A stretch of DNA of 64,000 nucleotides from Hyalella azteca (Eukaryota > Arthropoda > Malacostraca > Amphipoda > Hyalellidae). Position 1 is the stretch's first letter. Every line of letters starts with the position of its first letter. The notes under the pieces were generated by a model. That model was not told the DNA's origin. It was given only the letters and a program-made list of their open reading frames with translations, and did not search any database. Position numbers and translations under genes: made by a program. The DNA lies in NCBI RefSeq assembly GCF_000764305.2, contig NW_025944485.1, forward strand, positions 62,001 to 126,000, given 5' to 3'. Shown piece by piece: positions 22,851 to 35,359 of the stretch.

Positions 22851-25807
22851 TATTTCCTTCACTTTTTACTTATCATTATCCCGTGTACATGGCACTTAAA
22901 TATATGATCCTAATTATTTTTGATCCTAATGGTTTTATTCTCATGTTTGTTTATTGCAATCCTTTTGTAGATGACTTAATGTACATGTGTACTTTTAGAA
23001 TACAGCAGGGGACCTACGTTACTTGAATCTTCATAGTAGAGTCCGTAGATTTACTGGACTAACTCCATCCACTATATACAACAGCTTAGTTCATCTCGCG
23101 ACGACATTGGTCGCAAAAATTTTACAGATGACATGTTAAACTTTGGCCTTAAGCAGTGATATTTTTCATATATGCGAGTATTGGAAAGATTTATAGTATT
23201 ATGACATTGAATATTTTTTTTAATTTATTACCCTCCATTATGATATTTATTGAAAACAAAACAGAAGATATTCCGGTGACATGAGAGCACTTTTTTTAGA
23301 GACCATATACGACGTCGAGTAAATGTACGTAGTTTAGGGACGATAAACGACGCTGGTCTCATGTTCGTCGTTGAGTAACGATATTTGATACCGAGTTAAG
23401 GTAAATTTTAAGTAACAAAATACGTCGACTGGTTGACTTGTGGTATGGAATAAATTTTAAGTTGCAGTTAGAAAAGAATTTTTTGCTGTAATTTTGCAAA
23501 ATGAATACATCATGGATTTTTGTTATGGAAGCGTGGTTCACTAAATTTTCAGTCTTCTGTACCAGTTTTTTGTACATGAAAATAAATGCGATACATTTCA
23601 TCACCTATTGTAATTTTTGATTCCAAGACTTGATCGCTTCATTGCAGTTGAACAATCAAGTTCATGGAGTTTCTATTTTTCATCGATTTCGGTGACTTTT
23701 GGCATTATAATGTACGAAACTTTCGATAAAGTACATTTGGTTGATTTATATAATATTGGTCAAGCAATGAACGCGGTTTAAAACGGGTCAAGTTCTTACG
23801 AAACGTTCAAAAAATCTAAAATTATAAGACGAATAGACTAAATGAAAAATTAAGATATTTAAATTAAAGATTTATATATTAAATTTCGCATTTACATCAT
23901 TTCTCATGTGTCACTCTAACATAAAATTATGATCTAACGAGTGCCTTCTTGTTTGAGTTCCGATTTCAATAAAAGTTCAGATTTTGTTCGCGTCAAGTCC
24001 CAGGTGTTGCTGGGGAGGAAGCAGTCAATTAAGTTCATTGTTATAAAAATTTGGCTTTTCGCCCGTTTCAATTGTCCCCTTAGTGTTTGGTATTAAAACT
24101 GCTTGTATAAAAGATAAACATGTGAATAAAATCTATCAATTAAGTTCCATGGAAGGTGTTGTCAGGCCACCTTCATCAACAGCGAATATTAGGATTCTTC
24201 GTGTTATTAAGATTAGGATTCTTCGTGTTATTAATCTGCGTCTTTGTTTTGAACAAGATATACTTTTTTGCGGAGTCTGTGATTGACCCGTGAGCTCGGC
24301 GATGGCAACAACGACTTTTATACAAGACGGACGAACAGGTTTTTCTATCAATAACAAATTGATAAAATGGTCAATAAAAATAGGTTTTTATCAATAAAAC
24401 TGATAAAAAGATTGTTAGGTGGCAGTATAAATGGTATGCTTTGCGAATCTTTTGTTATCATATGATGGATATCATGTGCAATTTCCTGTGGCGTCTAGAC
24501 GCATTCGGTCATAAGTGTAAGACTCAGTACGGTGAACGATATGTGTGGACAGATATTTAGAATCCCAAATTAACAATATTACCATCAAATTTTTTATTGT
24601 GATATCACCCAGATACAATGGAGCTAAAATACAAGATGATTTTAAAAATTCTGCAATTTGCAAGGAAAACAATTTGGGACATTGTACGGACATTCTAGTG
24701 AAGGGAATGAAACCTGATCTTTAGCTTATTGAATGAAATATAGTATATTTTTTCTATAAACCAATTTGCGATCTCGAGCTTCATGTAAATTTATAACAGG
24801 TCTGGAGGAGATAATGTTCATAACTTGAACACGTTCTGGGGGGGGGGAATATATGAATATTATTCAATAAATTGTATTTGGTCCAGAACAAAGGACATTT
24901 TCACTTCCATAAATTAGTTGCTGTTCGAGGATGTATATAAACTTGATTTGTACCTACATGATTGAAGCCTTGTAAAAAAGATGTCGATTGTTAAATAATG
25001 GCGTTATTTTTGTAAACCATAAGGATTTACTCGTGTTATGGAAGGAATACTGCGACGATAACAAGGAGTTATTTCTTTGTAAGCTACTACCCTTCGAAGA
25101 GAGAGAGGGAACGCTGGCTTTGACGCATTGCCCTCTTAAGCCCTTGGATGTCTGGCATCGATCACAAGCCCTCAGGCTGAGTGCGCGACAACCATATCAC
25201 TCTAGTTCGGGATGAAAGGGCTCTGGCTCAGATGTATTGTTGTCTAAAAATTCATGGCCTCAAATGTTTTTCAGGTCTTTTACCCGTTATTGAGCCTGCA
25301 TTCTTTTAAGATTCGTTAGTTGACTTGTGACTAGGTTCTTGCTGAGGTAAAGATATTTGTGGGGGTAGAAAGAAAGGATTGAAGTAACGGAATGAATATG
25401 AATTATCTTAAAACTATTCATTTCATTCAATTGGAGGAAAAATTTGTATCATCGAGGTCTTATATTCGCTTATAGTAACCCAGAAAAAAAGTTCGACTCG
25501 CACTATTAATTTTGGACTACAAACCGTCGTATTTTCAAGCTATATTATTATAATAAGTAAAATTTTGTGAACATAGAGCTACGAAGGGAACTCTAAAAAA
25601 TCACCCTCTGAAATTTCCGTTGAATTACGTCATAATCCATTTCGTTCAAATCTATTACTTTTTCATATAAAACGGATAAAAGGATGGAAATACAGATATG
25701 TGCTCTAAATTAATTACAGGTTTGGTTAAAGACCAGAGCGTACTTTTTATTTACGATTTTCTTATTGTTCTTTTCGATAAGCCGAACAAAATTTCTAGCT
25801 GGAGCTT
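22851..25807. other. Unique spacer between duplication copies A and B
   Basis: I find no similarity here to the flanking duplicated blocks. A direct repeat of TAGGATTCTTCGTGTTATTA lies at about 24190 and 24213, and a ten-G run at 24838-24847. A GC-richer frame at 24988-25215 (75 codons, TTG first, no ATG) contains KLLPFEEREG but no recognised domain. Otherwise it is AT-rich and featureless. Confidence 0.4.
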
Positions 25808-28800
25808 GGAAGTTCTGAGTTATATTTTTTTTAGATATTTCGATTTCGTGTATTTAAGCATATTGCAGTACTTGTTTCTGTGGAGGTAGTCCGCCAACTT
25901 TTTTTATTGCTGCCCGAACTTTAATGTAATGCCCATATTAATATTATATTATTGCCATATCGTGTTCGGCATAACATCAATGCAACCCAAGCAGATATTT
26001 TGTCACAACGCTTGGAAAGCGAATTCTGATTCATCGTTGAACTTTCCATTTACACATCACAATAGACATATGCGTGACTAGTATATTACTGCCAATCAAT
26101 GGTTGATAAATAACCGAGAAATTGTTTCCAATTATAGTTAATCAAATCTTTCATAATAAGTCTACCGGTTTTTTGTTTGATAAATTTTTTGCCATGTTTA
26201 GATAGCTACCAGAGCACCAGTCTGATATGCACGATTAGCTCAGAGGTTGTTTGATTTTCTGGGTAGCAGTTTCTATGACTGATAACTTTATGTATATCCA
26301 CCTGTTGCTTTAATTAAACTCTGTTTAGATTGAGAATACTTTTAATAGTTTCCCAGTCTATGATTATAATTGATATTTTAATGGTAGATGCTTTTTACCT
26401 CTGACGACCGCGTTATTCGGAGTTGGAAACCTATAAACTTTTTACTACCGCTCTTCTCCGATCTCCAGCCAGGCTCTCCCAGACGTCAAGGTAACCTGGT
26501 AGAGATCCTCGCTCCTATTTCGAGAGATCCTATTGTCCGTTATTTCAAATCGGCCGGTATTGGCGAAGTCCAAAGCTGCCTTCCCTGACGTCCGGTCCTC
26601 AATCGCGTAACAATTTACCGAGACTGCATCGGAGTTTCCCATAGTAGTTCGTATCTCTTGGTATGCAATCTGGTAGAAGTGATGCGAGAGTCTATTACTT
26701 ATGGAGATGCATTCGATGGAATTCCCTTTTATTTTAATAAAAAAATTAAGAAAGCGCTAAATTTACATACATTAAATCTAGTAAAATAAATATTTCTGCA
26801 GAAGTTCACTGAGAGAAATGAGTGTCAGGCTGACACACCTACGAATGTATAAAAATCGATACACTCTCAATAAATCTTATTGACTTCCTCTCGTTCTGGA
26901 CTCGCTCTGTTGAGTGCAATTTTAATATTTTTTTTTAAATCTTTCCTACGTTGTCATGATTTAATGAATCAATCAAGTGAGTCAAAGGGCTCTACTTCAT
27001 TTGGAATGCAGATTCTGACAAATGTAAGCGTAATTTCTGTGCCTTTTTGCTTACAAAATCCTATGTTCAGGACAGGAGTGTAAATTACAGCGAAAAATTC
27101 CGTAAGTGACACAGTTTCTCGTATGCTTCGCCATAAGCTGCAAATTCTCGGGACTCTCGACGCGCGCGAATGAAGTCTAAGGTGTGCCATTGAACTCAAA
27201 TAATGCTAAGTGATTCAATTTGGAGTCAGTTCTCCCTTTCACACTTGCAGCTAAATTCAATCTGTGATCAATGCAAATGCTGCTCTGCAGATTCGCAAGA
27301 CTTTCTCGCTTCTTATAGCGCCTTCGCTGGTGCGTTCAGAGAATCTTCACCTGGAGTGGAATTGTTATTAGATTTTACTTTAAAAAATGAAATGTACACG
27401 ATTTTTTCATTTTAATTTATTTTTTCCTTACTTAAGCTGTCAGTAGATCAATAAATGCAGAGAATACAACGGAGAAGGCGAATTTGTTTGCTCGAGAAAT
27501 TATTCTTCACGTATTAAATGCGGAACTTACTCGGCCAACTTACTTGAAGTACCAAATTGCAGGTGTTGTAAAGTGTTTAATGTTTGAAATTTTAAGTTAA
27601 AACTTGCAGAAGGTGTTTGGATTCTCATATATCTACCATTTTCAAAAGGTGATTTTTGGGTTTTTGACTGATTTCAACAATTTATTTGGATCAAAGTTTT
27701 CAAAGAGCAGAATTCCATGGAAGTATTTGCTGCGTAAGAAAATATTACTCAACTGAGCGAAAAAAACAGGATTTTAACGAATTCAACTACGGAACTGCTT
27801 AATGGTAATGGATGAAAATAAAGAATCTGACAATAATAAAATGAATTAATTTAATGAACATAATAAATAAATAAATTGAATAAATGAAATAATAATACAA
27901 ATAAAAATAAAATACCGACAAAAATATGGAATGTTAGGATCGGAGATATGTTTAGTCTGTTCTTGGTCATGATATCATCTTACATCCCAGATATAACGTT
28001 CAATTTCTTCAACGTCTGGCTAGCCAAGTCTGCTCCGGCCTGACTATTGAAGGTTCACTGGGATGGGAAGCTGTGACGATAATAATGGCAATAAGTAAGT
28101 AGATAAGTAGATTAGTAGGTAGCTTATGTATGCAAAATAATCTATAGTTTTGTTACCACCTGAAAAATTATTATCGAATAGTCCACAGAGCTGAATCTGC
28201 TGACCTTTTCTGCAATCTTTGGATGGTCATCGGGGCATCAGATTTTTTTGACAGTACAGGACTTGTGTAGAGACAAACCTCATAACGTGGCAAGAATGTC
28301 AATTAACAGAGATTCTGCAAATCCTGGTTACAGAATAGACAGATAGTTTTTTGATAGTGAATGTAATTTGTGCACTTTTGTTACCCGGCAGCAGCAGAAT
28401 TTTTACCCATTCGCGGGCTTCCACAATCACTCCAAAATCATTCGGAGTGGTGAGTTTTACTTATCTTCGCAGAATTTTTGACAAACATTTATTTTATTCA
28501 CTTGGTTCTGTGCATAGGGAGATGATTGAATTTAATGCTATTCAGCACATGGGAACTATTGAACAACGCATCGGATGTCTACATTTCGTCCAGTTTTACT
28601 AAATTTCACTATATATACGGATTCAATTACACGAAGAACTCTAATTCTAGCTCTGCTATGATAAACCCACCTTGTTATTAGTTCATGAGCTGCAATGATT
28701 TTTCTTCGTTAAGTTTATTTTAATTTAATAGTCATTCATTAACACCGGGGAAATCAAGTGCCTACGCAATGCAAAACTCTACGTACGTACCATCAATTTG

Positions 28801-31800
28801 GCACCATTTTATGATGAACGGATAAAAATGCAAAATTTTCAGGAGGTTACATTATTTATCTTCGCTTGGGTTCGGAGTTGGGTTCAAATCCACATTTCCA
28901 TTTATTCGAAAAGTTAACAAGTGTGCCGTTAAAGTCAGTATCGTTAAAGCTGTTTGATTATTTGTGTTTTATAACAAATTTGGTTTTGACTACTATTTTT
29001 ATTTTTCGAGAGTCAATTTACGTTTCCAGTATCGGTGTTCGTAATCCGGTATTAACAGAATTCGATACGAGCATTTCCCAGACCCTTTTTTGCTCCAAAA
29101 TAAATCTGATGTTGCTGTTTTTTGTTTGTTTCAGATTTGAGTGTCTACGAGACCAATATAAAGATGAGCTGTAGAAATAAATGCGCTCGATTGTCAGAAT
29201 TTATACAAAATTCCAGAATTGCATCCTAAGGATAACACCAGAATTTACTCGTGTATGAGTTTCCGTTTCTTTAATCTTGACTCTCGTTCCGCATTACTCT
29301 TATTGCAACGATCTTCAAACAAATTATCGTGTCTGATATGTCAAATAATTAATGTTCCTACAATAATTCATGTACTAATTCAAATGAGAGATTCGAGAAA
29401 AAGACATGACTGTTGCACTATGCTGGCTGAAAAATATTTGAAGTAATTTAAATTAAAAAATTGAAGTACATATTATCAAAAACACTTAACTGTGAATTCC
29501 CTCGATGATATTCATCTGTATGAGGCCTTAATAAGAGTGTGGTTTTGATAAGGAACGAAAGTTCTATATTTTAAAACAGTTATGAATTTTATGTACATAA
29601 ATCTACTGTAAAATATTTTCTTCATTGCACACAATCAAAATCTCGCTCGCTACACCACTTCAAAATACGCAAATTTGTAATGTATCCGTTACAAAATTAG
29701 GACGCGATAGCTGACGTTACGAACATATTTTCAAGCAGAACTTTCTCATAGACGTGAAAGCTCGTGCCAGGTCCCTAAGGCATAATTTGTGTCAAAGATT
29801 GTACGCGATCTGGTTTTGTTCTTCCGTTGCCGACAAGGAAGGCGCCGCCCGGCACAATTTATTTGATAATGGACGGGCCGAGGGTCGATTTGTCATACTC
29901 GCCACATGGGGATTCTCAGGCTGTAAATTCTCAACTCCCTTTGAAAGACTTCACGCTGCACAGATGCATTGGCCTTAACACGGAGATCGCGATAGTCTCA
30001 ATGGTCACCACTACGCAATTAGGTATGACTGAACTAAGGTTCTATTAAATGAATGGAGATTCTGCAGACGCATTGATTTTGTTTGGAAGTTTCATGAGTA
30101 TCTAAGGCGAGACCATTAGATTATTATTAGCTGTTTGCAGTCTATTGCAGTTTTTATAGCTCATTTGCTCATTTATAGAAAAAAGGTGCTATTGTGCTCG
30201 TCATGTCCGTCCGTCCGTCTGTCTGTCCGTCTGTCTGTCCGTGACTTCAAGGATGGACGATAAAATGCGCTCTCTGTCACTCACTGCAGTGAGTACTGAT
30301 CAAATTCTTTTTTTAATAATAACATTAATTAATTGCACAACCGTAAGTTACAGTATGCTAAAATATTATGATTATTCGGGACTAACGCAAAATACCAGCA
30401 ATAATAATAATATTCGCTTAGTACATAAATTTAATTAGGGCGACACTATTGTGCGGCGCAACAAAGTCAGCCTTTAATATTCAACAGTGTTATTGTACCA
30501 ACTTTAAAACATGGTCGAATTTGAACAGAATTTCAAACGAAAATATGTAGACACAATTTCATGTGACAAATTAAGCAGAACAAAAAGTATATAAATATGA
30601 ACATAACTTTCAATTTTTCTTACAAAAAGTTTCGTTAACTTATCATAGTTCTAATTAATTTCATCACATTACAAGTCTATCCACTGGCTTTATATCTTTG
30701 AAACCGATTTCAATGTATCTGTCACAAAATTTAAAGAAACGATGAGCTGATAGTAAGAGAAACTGGGCTTCTTTTCGATAAATTTTATAACATATGAAGG
30801 CCGCGACTGGGTTCAGCTTCGAAAGTTCAGATCTGGAAGCTAATGGGTCGTTAGGTAGTCTTATTCTCCACATTTGTTGAATGTTTGTGCAACGTTCGGT
30901 TGGCGTCTGAATCATTTTTGGCTATTCAATTGTTGAGTCACTCACAACTGATAAAGAATTATAGTTTTTAAAAACATGAAAATTCTCCATATTTCCGTTG
31001 AAAAGTTTTCGAAGGCCACTCAACATTCGAAGGCTCTCAAGGCCACTCAACATAATTAAGTACGATTATCATCAAATTGAAGACTAAATTTACATGGAGA
31101 ATTATACTCGAATTGACAAAATTTAAGCAACCTAATAAATTAACATTTAATGAAACAAGCGGATTTGAATTATCCGTTATTCATTCATAGTTTCTTATAT
31201 AGAAATAAACATAGGTCCTAAAATCCTAAAATTTGTAGCACCGGTGGTGAAGGCTAGAAGTTCAAAGCACTTTCGCTCACATTACGTCGCACTGTTTTGA
31301 GTGAAGGCGCACAACAGAGAGAGTTGAATCGGCAAGCAGAATTCCTGAATAAACGATAACATCTTCCTCGGTGTTCGATCAATCTGATGTAGAAGTTACA
31401 CAGAGTCATTCCGTCGTACGCTGACGCGCGCGCACTTCTGAACTCGTAAAGAGAATTGGTCCTCTCCGGCTAACGAGGGCACACTTCCATCGGCGTTGTT
31501 TGGAATGACGTCGCGCAACTTTCGTATCAGACTGACTGAATATCGATGAAGTAATTTTAATTCTGGAAATCTGCTTGACTATCCGCCTCATTCAATTGTG
31601 CACCTTAATGCAGAACATTGCCTCGTATCTGTCCTCCTGTATAAATTTATAGCCTGGGGCCGTCCTTGCAGATCTCCGAAAAGAAATATTGTCTGACTAA
31701 CTCGCATAGTTCATATGCGCTTGAAATTGTTACTATCTAGTTTCTTACGTCACTTTACCTTCGATGCACCTGATTAATCCTTTTCATTTTTATATTTATT

Positions 31801-34800
31801 CGTTAGTTTTAAAATAATTTTATTATTGAATTTTAAACTGGTGATGTAGCTGGTCGAGGATACAACATTTTCTTTGCTCTCAAATGTCAGTTATTTTTTC
31901 TTGAGCCAAAAAAATAATGAAGATACCTCAAAATTGCCTATTATTTTAGAATTTCATCATTCATTGACCGTAGTAACAAGTTGACTGTTGGTGATGAAAC
32001 GACAAGTTGAAGAATAAAGTGACATGTTTATTCAAACAACATGTGCGCAATTTTATCTTTCTTTGTGAAATAATAATGGGAAAAGAACTATTTTTACAAT
32101 TTCCGCGAAGTGCTTTATTGAATCTGGTACGAATTTATTAAATAATAAAATCACCAGGAACACGATCATGTATCCTTGAATATTGTTTCAGTAGAAATGT
32201 TGAACAAATGATGAGGAAAATATAAAATTAATGTTCATCCTACTATCGAAATCACTGCTGCAAATCACTGTAAATAATGAGGAATCGATTCATTAAACTT
32301 CTAAATTTCCACAAGTTAATAAAGGTTCTAAATGGATACAAATTTCTGAGTATTTTGAAAACTCGCGAGCAAAGCGAAGTCAGTATTTGTATATGTTTTT
32401 CATCTAACATACTGTAATAATCGATTTTTGTATAAGCGGTCGAGTTTTGTAAGAAAACCTATTGGCGACTTGATCGGGAACTAGTTTAAGCGAATTACAA
32501 GTACGCTCAACAAATAGATTTATGTAACTTTTTATTTCTAACTCTCGCTAGATACTTAAGGAAATTACCTCCTGAAACAGCTGCGTGTGAAGCTAATGTC
32601 CTTCATGTCAGTGAAGATGGTTTCGTTAAGTAGATTGAGTGATGAAAATCCAGGTTTCGGTCATTGATAAATGGGATAGATTGTCGAGAAATTGACTTGG
32701 CTTCAAAACTCTCGCGCTGAAATTTTTTATTTGTATCCAATGAATAGTGGAAACTTAAATCGCTCTCTTTTTAGGGGTTTTTAAGATTTATTCAAACATT
32801 TTAATAATTCCAGAACTTGCATGCGCAATTAAATATAACTTTTTTCCGTGGATGACATTGCAATATATTCCATCAGGACTGTTCCATTCTAAAGTTATCT
32901 ATTCGAGACCGACTCTTGTAAAGACTCTCTCATCGCCAGCTTTGCCGACTTCTGGCGCTATTATATTAATTGCTGCTGAACTGAGCATGATTACTCATTG
33001 CTGTGTTTGCTAGCGTGCACATCACGCGAGGTGGTGCATGGCTATGAACTAAATGACTAAATACTTTTATTGTAGTGATGCAGACCATGAAACAAAAATG
33101 AGTTGCCTTGAACGCAAAACTATTAGATTTATAAATATTCAAATAATATATTAATATATAGATATATTATTTGGCTTATATTCTCCAATATTGCAGCGTT
33201 TTGATAAATTGAACGTTTACTCGTAAAATTCAATCTTTATATAAAATTGAAACGCGAAAATCTTTTCAGATGTACCGCAGTTACCGAGCAGACTCTTCCT
33301 TTCCTGGTCTTTCTGCTCGATGCTTTGCCCGTACAAAGGAAAGTCCGAGGCTCTCACTGAGGCTCTCAAAAGAGGCTCCATCATGAAGAGCTTCTGAAGT
33401 ATTCATGAAATGTACGAACTCATGGACGTTATTCCTCGACATCACATCATCGTATGGGCATGAAATAAAACTTGAATATCCAAACGGGCCTCTCTTCAGG
33501 TTCGAAAGACGCGTTTTAAGAGAAATAATTGATTTTTAATTTGAGAAATTTTTAATGTCGTCTGTGTAAATGGGAAAAAAATTCTAAAATGTGGCTATCA
33601 TATTTTTGAAAATACAAGTATCACAAAGCACCACAGTTTTTCAATTCAGTAAATTACCTGACATTTTCTCTACTTAAATTTTGTAACGAGGTTATCTACC
33701 AGCTTTATTGATGGAAACGGCCTTCGGTGGGGGGAGGGAAGTTAGGGCCAACTTACACAGGCGTTAACGGAAAAATTTCCAGTGAAAAGGAGTATAAATT
33801 CTCAAAAGACGTCGGGTCACATCAAACAATTTTGAACTTTTAAACTAGTTCCATTGATTGCTGAAGTTTGTAATTTTTAAAACATTCTAAAGGTAATAAA
33901 TAAATGGAGTTATTAAAATGTGCGCCGTGAAAAAAATGATGTTATACATGGATATATGGCAATTAACCTTCCCAAATTCTAAATAAAGTAATAAAGTAGC
34001 AAAGCGTCACAAGTAAATGTATGAAGTCTGATGACTATTTCACATCTTTGATCGATTTCATATCGAACCAACTTATTATTGTCATTTCCCCTCTTGAATT
34101 CCGCCCATGAGAACAAATTGTGATCTGAGTTGTCAAGTTTCTTGTCCGCTCTCAAATGCTTCTGCAACAAAGAAGTTACAGTCGGCACATACAGGCTACT
34201 TTTTTGCAAATACGATGATACGTCATGATATTGAAAAAGAGTCGGGATTAAAGTTCTGCCATCTACACTCGGTACTTGAATAGGACAGAGTAATTTGTAC
34301 GAGAATTTACAAAGTTGATTTTTCCCACTCACATTCTGGTCTTTGAAAGATTCATAAGTGTGCCTTTTAACTTCCCATCGAATTATTAGAATAGTATGAA
34401 GCTTGCTGATGATTTGTGGACTAAGTGATTCATAAATTCATCGGAGCCTTGAGTTTATTTACCGAAATCTCGGAATTTAAAATGATTGGCCTGACGGATT
34501 AGCGCATCAAATTTTCATCAACTGGCCAGGCTGAGCTCTCCAAAACTTTGTATCTGCCCTTTAATGTCTTGATTGGTATTAAATTCAGTTCTAGCTAAGA
34601 AATTGGATGGTCTTCCTGGCTTGGCTGATGATATATATAATCGTCTCAATTATTAATGGGAATTCGGCATGAGTGTAAAAATACAATTGTTTATGATCAA
34701 ATAATAGAATAAGTTGATAAAAAATGAAATGTAAACTCTTGATGACTGAAAAAACTGTTGATGAAATGTAAAAAAATATAGTTAGTTTGTGGAACTGATC

Positions 34801-34977
34801 GCTTATGCTGATGTGATGAGGTTTAAAGTTTAGATTTCATAGCCAACTACTTTATGATACGTAAAATATAGAGCACTTATTATTCGCTCATCAATGTAAT
34901 GATACAAAACAACAAATATATTTTTGAACCTTTTATTTTGCTGTCAACTTCAAACAAAAATGAATTATCAATCGCAT
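25808..34977 (+). repeat. Segmental duplication, copy B (9.2 kb)
   Basis: Direct-orientation partner of 13442-22850. Relative to A it carries extra sequence at about 28790-28925, a MITE at 30158-30271 and about 40 bp at 34070-34115. It lacks the A segments 20180-20285, 20655-21085 and about 60 bp around 21975. The left boundary falls at GCTTGG|AAGTTCTGAG, with no MITE beside it. The right boundary falls next to the single ambiguous base at 34978. No intact gene is recognised. Frames such as 28866-29174 (GTEFDTSIS-like peptide shared with A 16415-16651) lose frame relative to A and look non-coding. Confidence 0.93.
30158..30295 (+). mobile_element. MITE copy present only in duplication copy B
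   Basis: AGCTCATTTGCTC at 30158-30170 and GATAAAATGCGCT at 30259-30271 are mutated versions of the 13-bp TIRs of the 13311 element. Between them is the diagnostic GTGCTATTGTGCTCGTCATG followed by (CCGTCTGT)n. The right side continues TCTCTGTCACTCACTGCAGT as in the other copies and forms a 16-bp palindrome ACTCACTGCAGTGAGT at 30279-30294. The corresponding place in copy A (about 17630-17660) has only the AT-rich flanks, so A preserves an empty or lost site. Confidence 0.8.
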
Positions 34978-34978
34978 N
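34978..34978. other. Ambiguous base (n) at duplication edge
   Basis: The only non-ACGT character in the window. It sits within a few bases of where copy B stops matching copy A, so a collapsed or forced assembly join at the edge of the duplication should be considered. Confidence 0.95.
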
Positions 34979-35359
34979 ATACAACAAAGTAGTGTGATTG
35001 ACATTTTGGAAATGCCATTCTTTATGACTATTTCAGTTCGTCCCGTATTTTGGACAAGGTATCCGTGTGATGATCGTCATAATGATCAATTAGTGTCGAC
35101 TATTTAAGGGCTTGCCTCTGCTGAGTTAGAAGACGGTCCCCTAACTTTGTCCGGAATATCCACTTAATAAATTATCGTCCTCGTGGAGGTTACATATTGC
35201 ACCTTCATGTCTTGAGATAAAGCAGAGTAATTCACGAAAATTTCCTGTTGTGTATTTCACGCCAAACCGCCACATGTTGGAGGAAAAAGGCGGAGAGTAT
35301 TTCATATGAAACGCAACGCCAAGAAGTTGTGTACGTGTTCTGCTTTGTCAGTTGCCACC

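Noticed and set aside
23281..23420. Recurrent GACGTCGAGTAA / CGTCGTTGAGTAA words
   Set aside because: Only two or three weak partial matches without regular spacing; not a convincing repeat or regulatory array.
24838..24847. Ten-G homopolymer as a G-quadruplex
   Set aside because: A single G run without the spaced runs needed for a standard intramolecular quadruplex; may also be a sequencing-prone tract.
28860..28900. T-arm-like GGGTTCAAATCCAC
   Set aside because: The 5-bp stem does not close and there is no upstream D-arm or anticodon arm at the right spacing; not a tRNA.
28866..29174. 102-codon ORF in copy B sharing a TEFDTSIS peptide with copy A
   Set aside because: The frame diverges after a few dozen codons through indels and starts in B-specific sequence; divergence is not synonymous-biased.
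33979..34332. 117-codon minus-strand ORF in copy B
   Set aside because: The counterpart in copy A (about 21799-22023) differs by large indels that break frame; no domain recognised.
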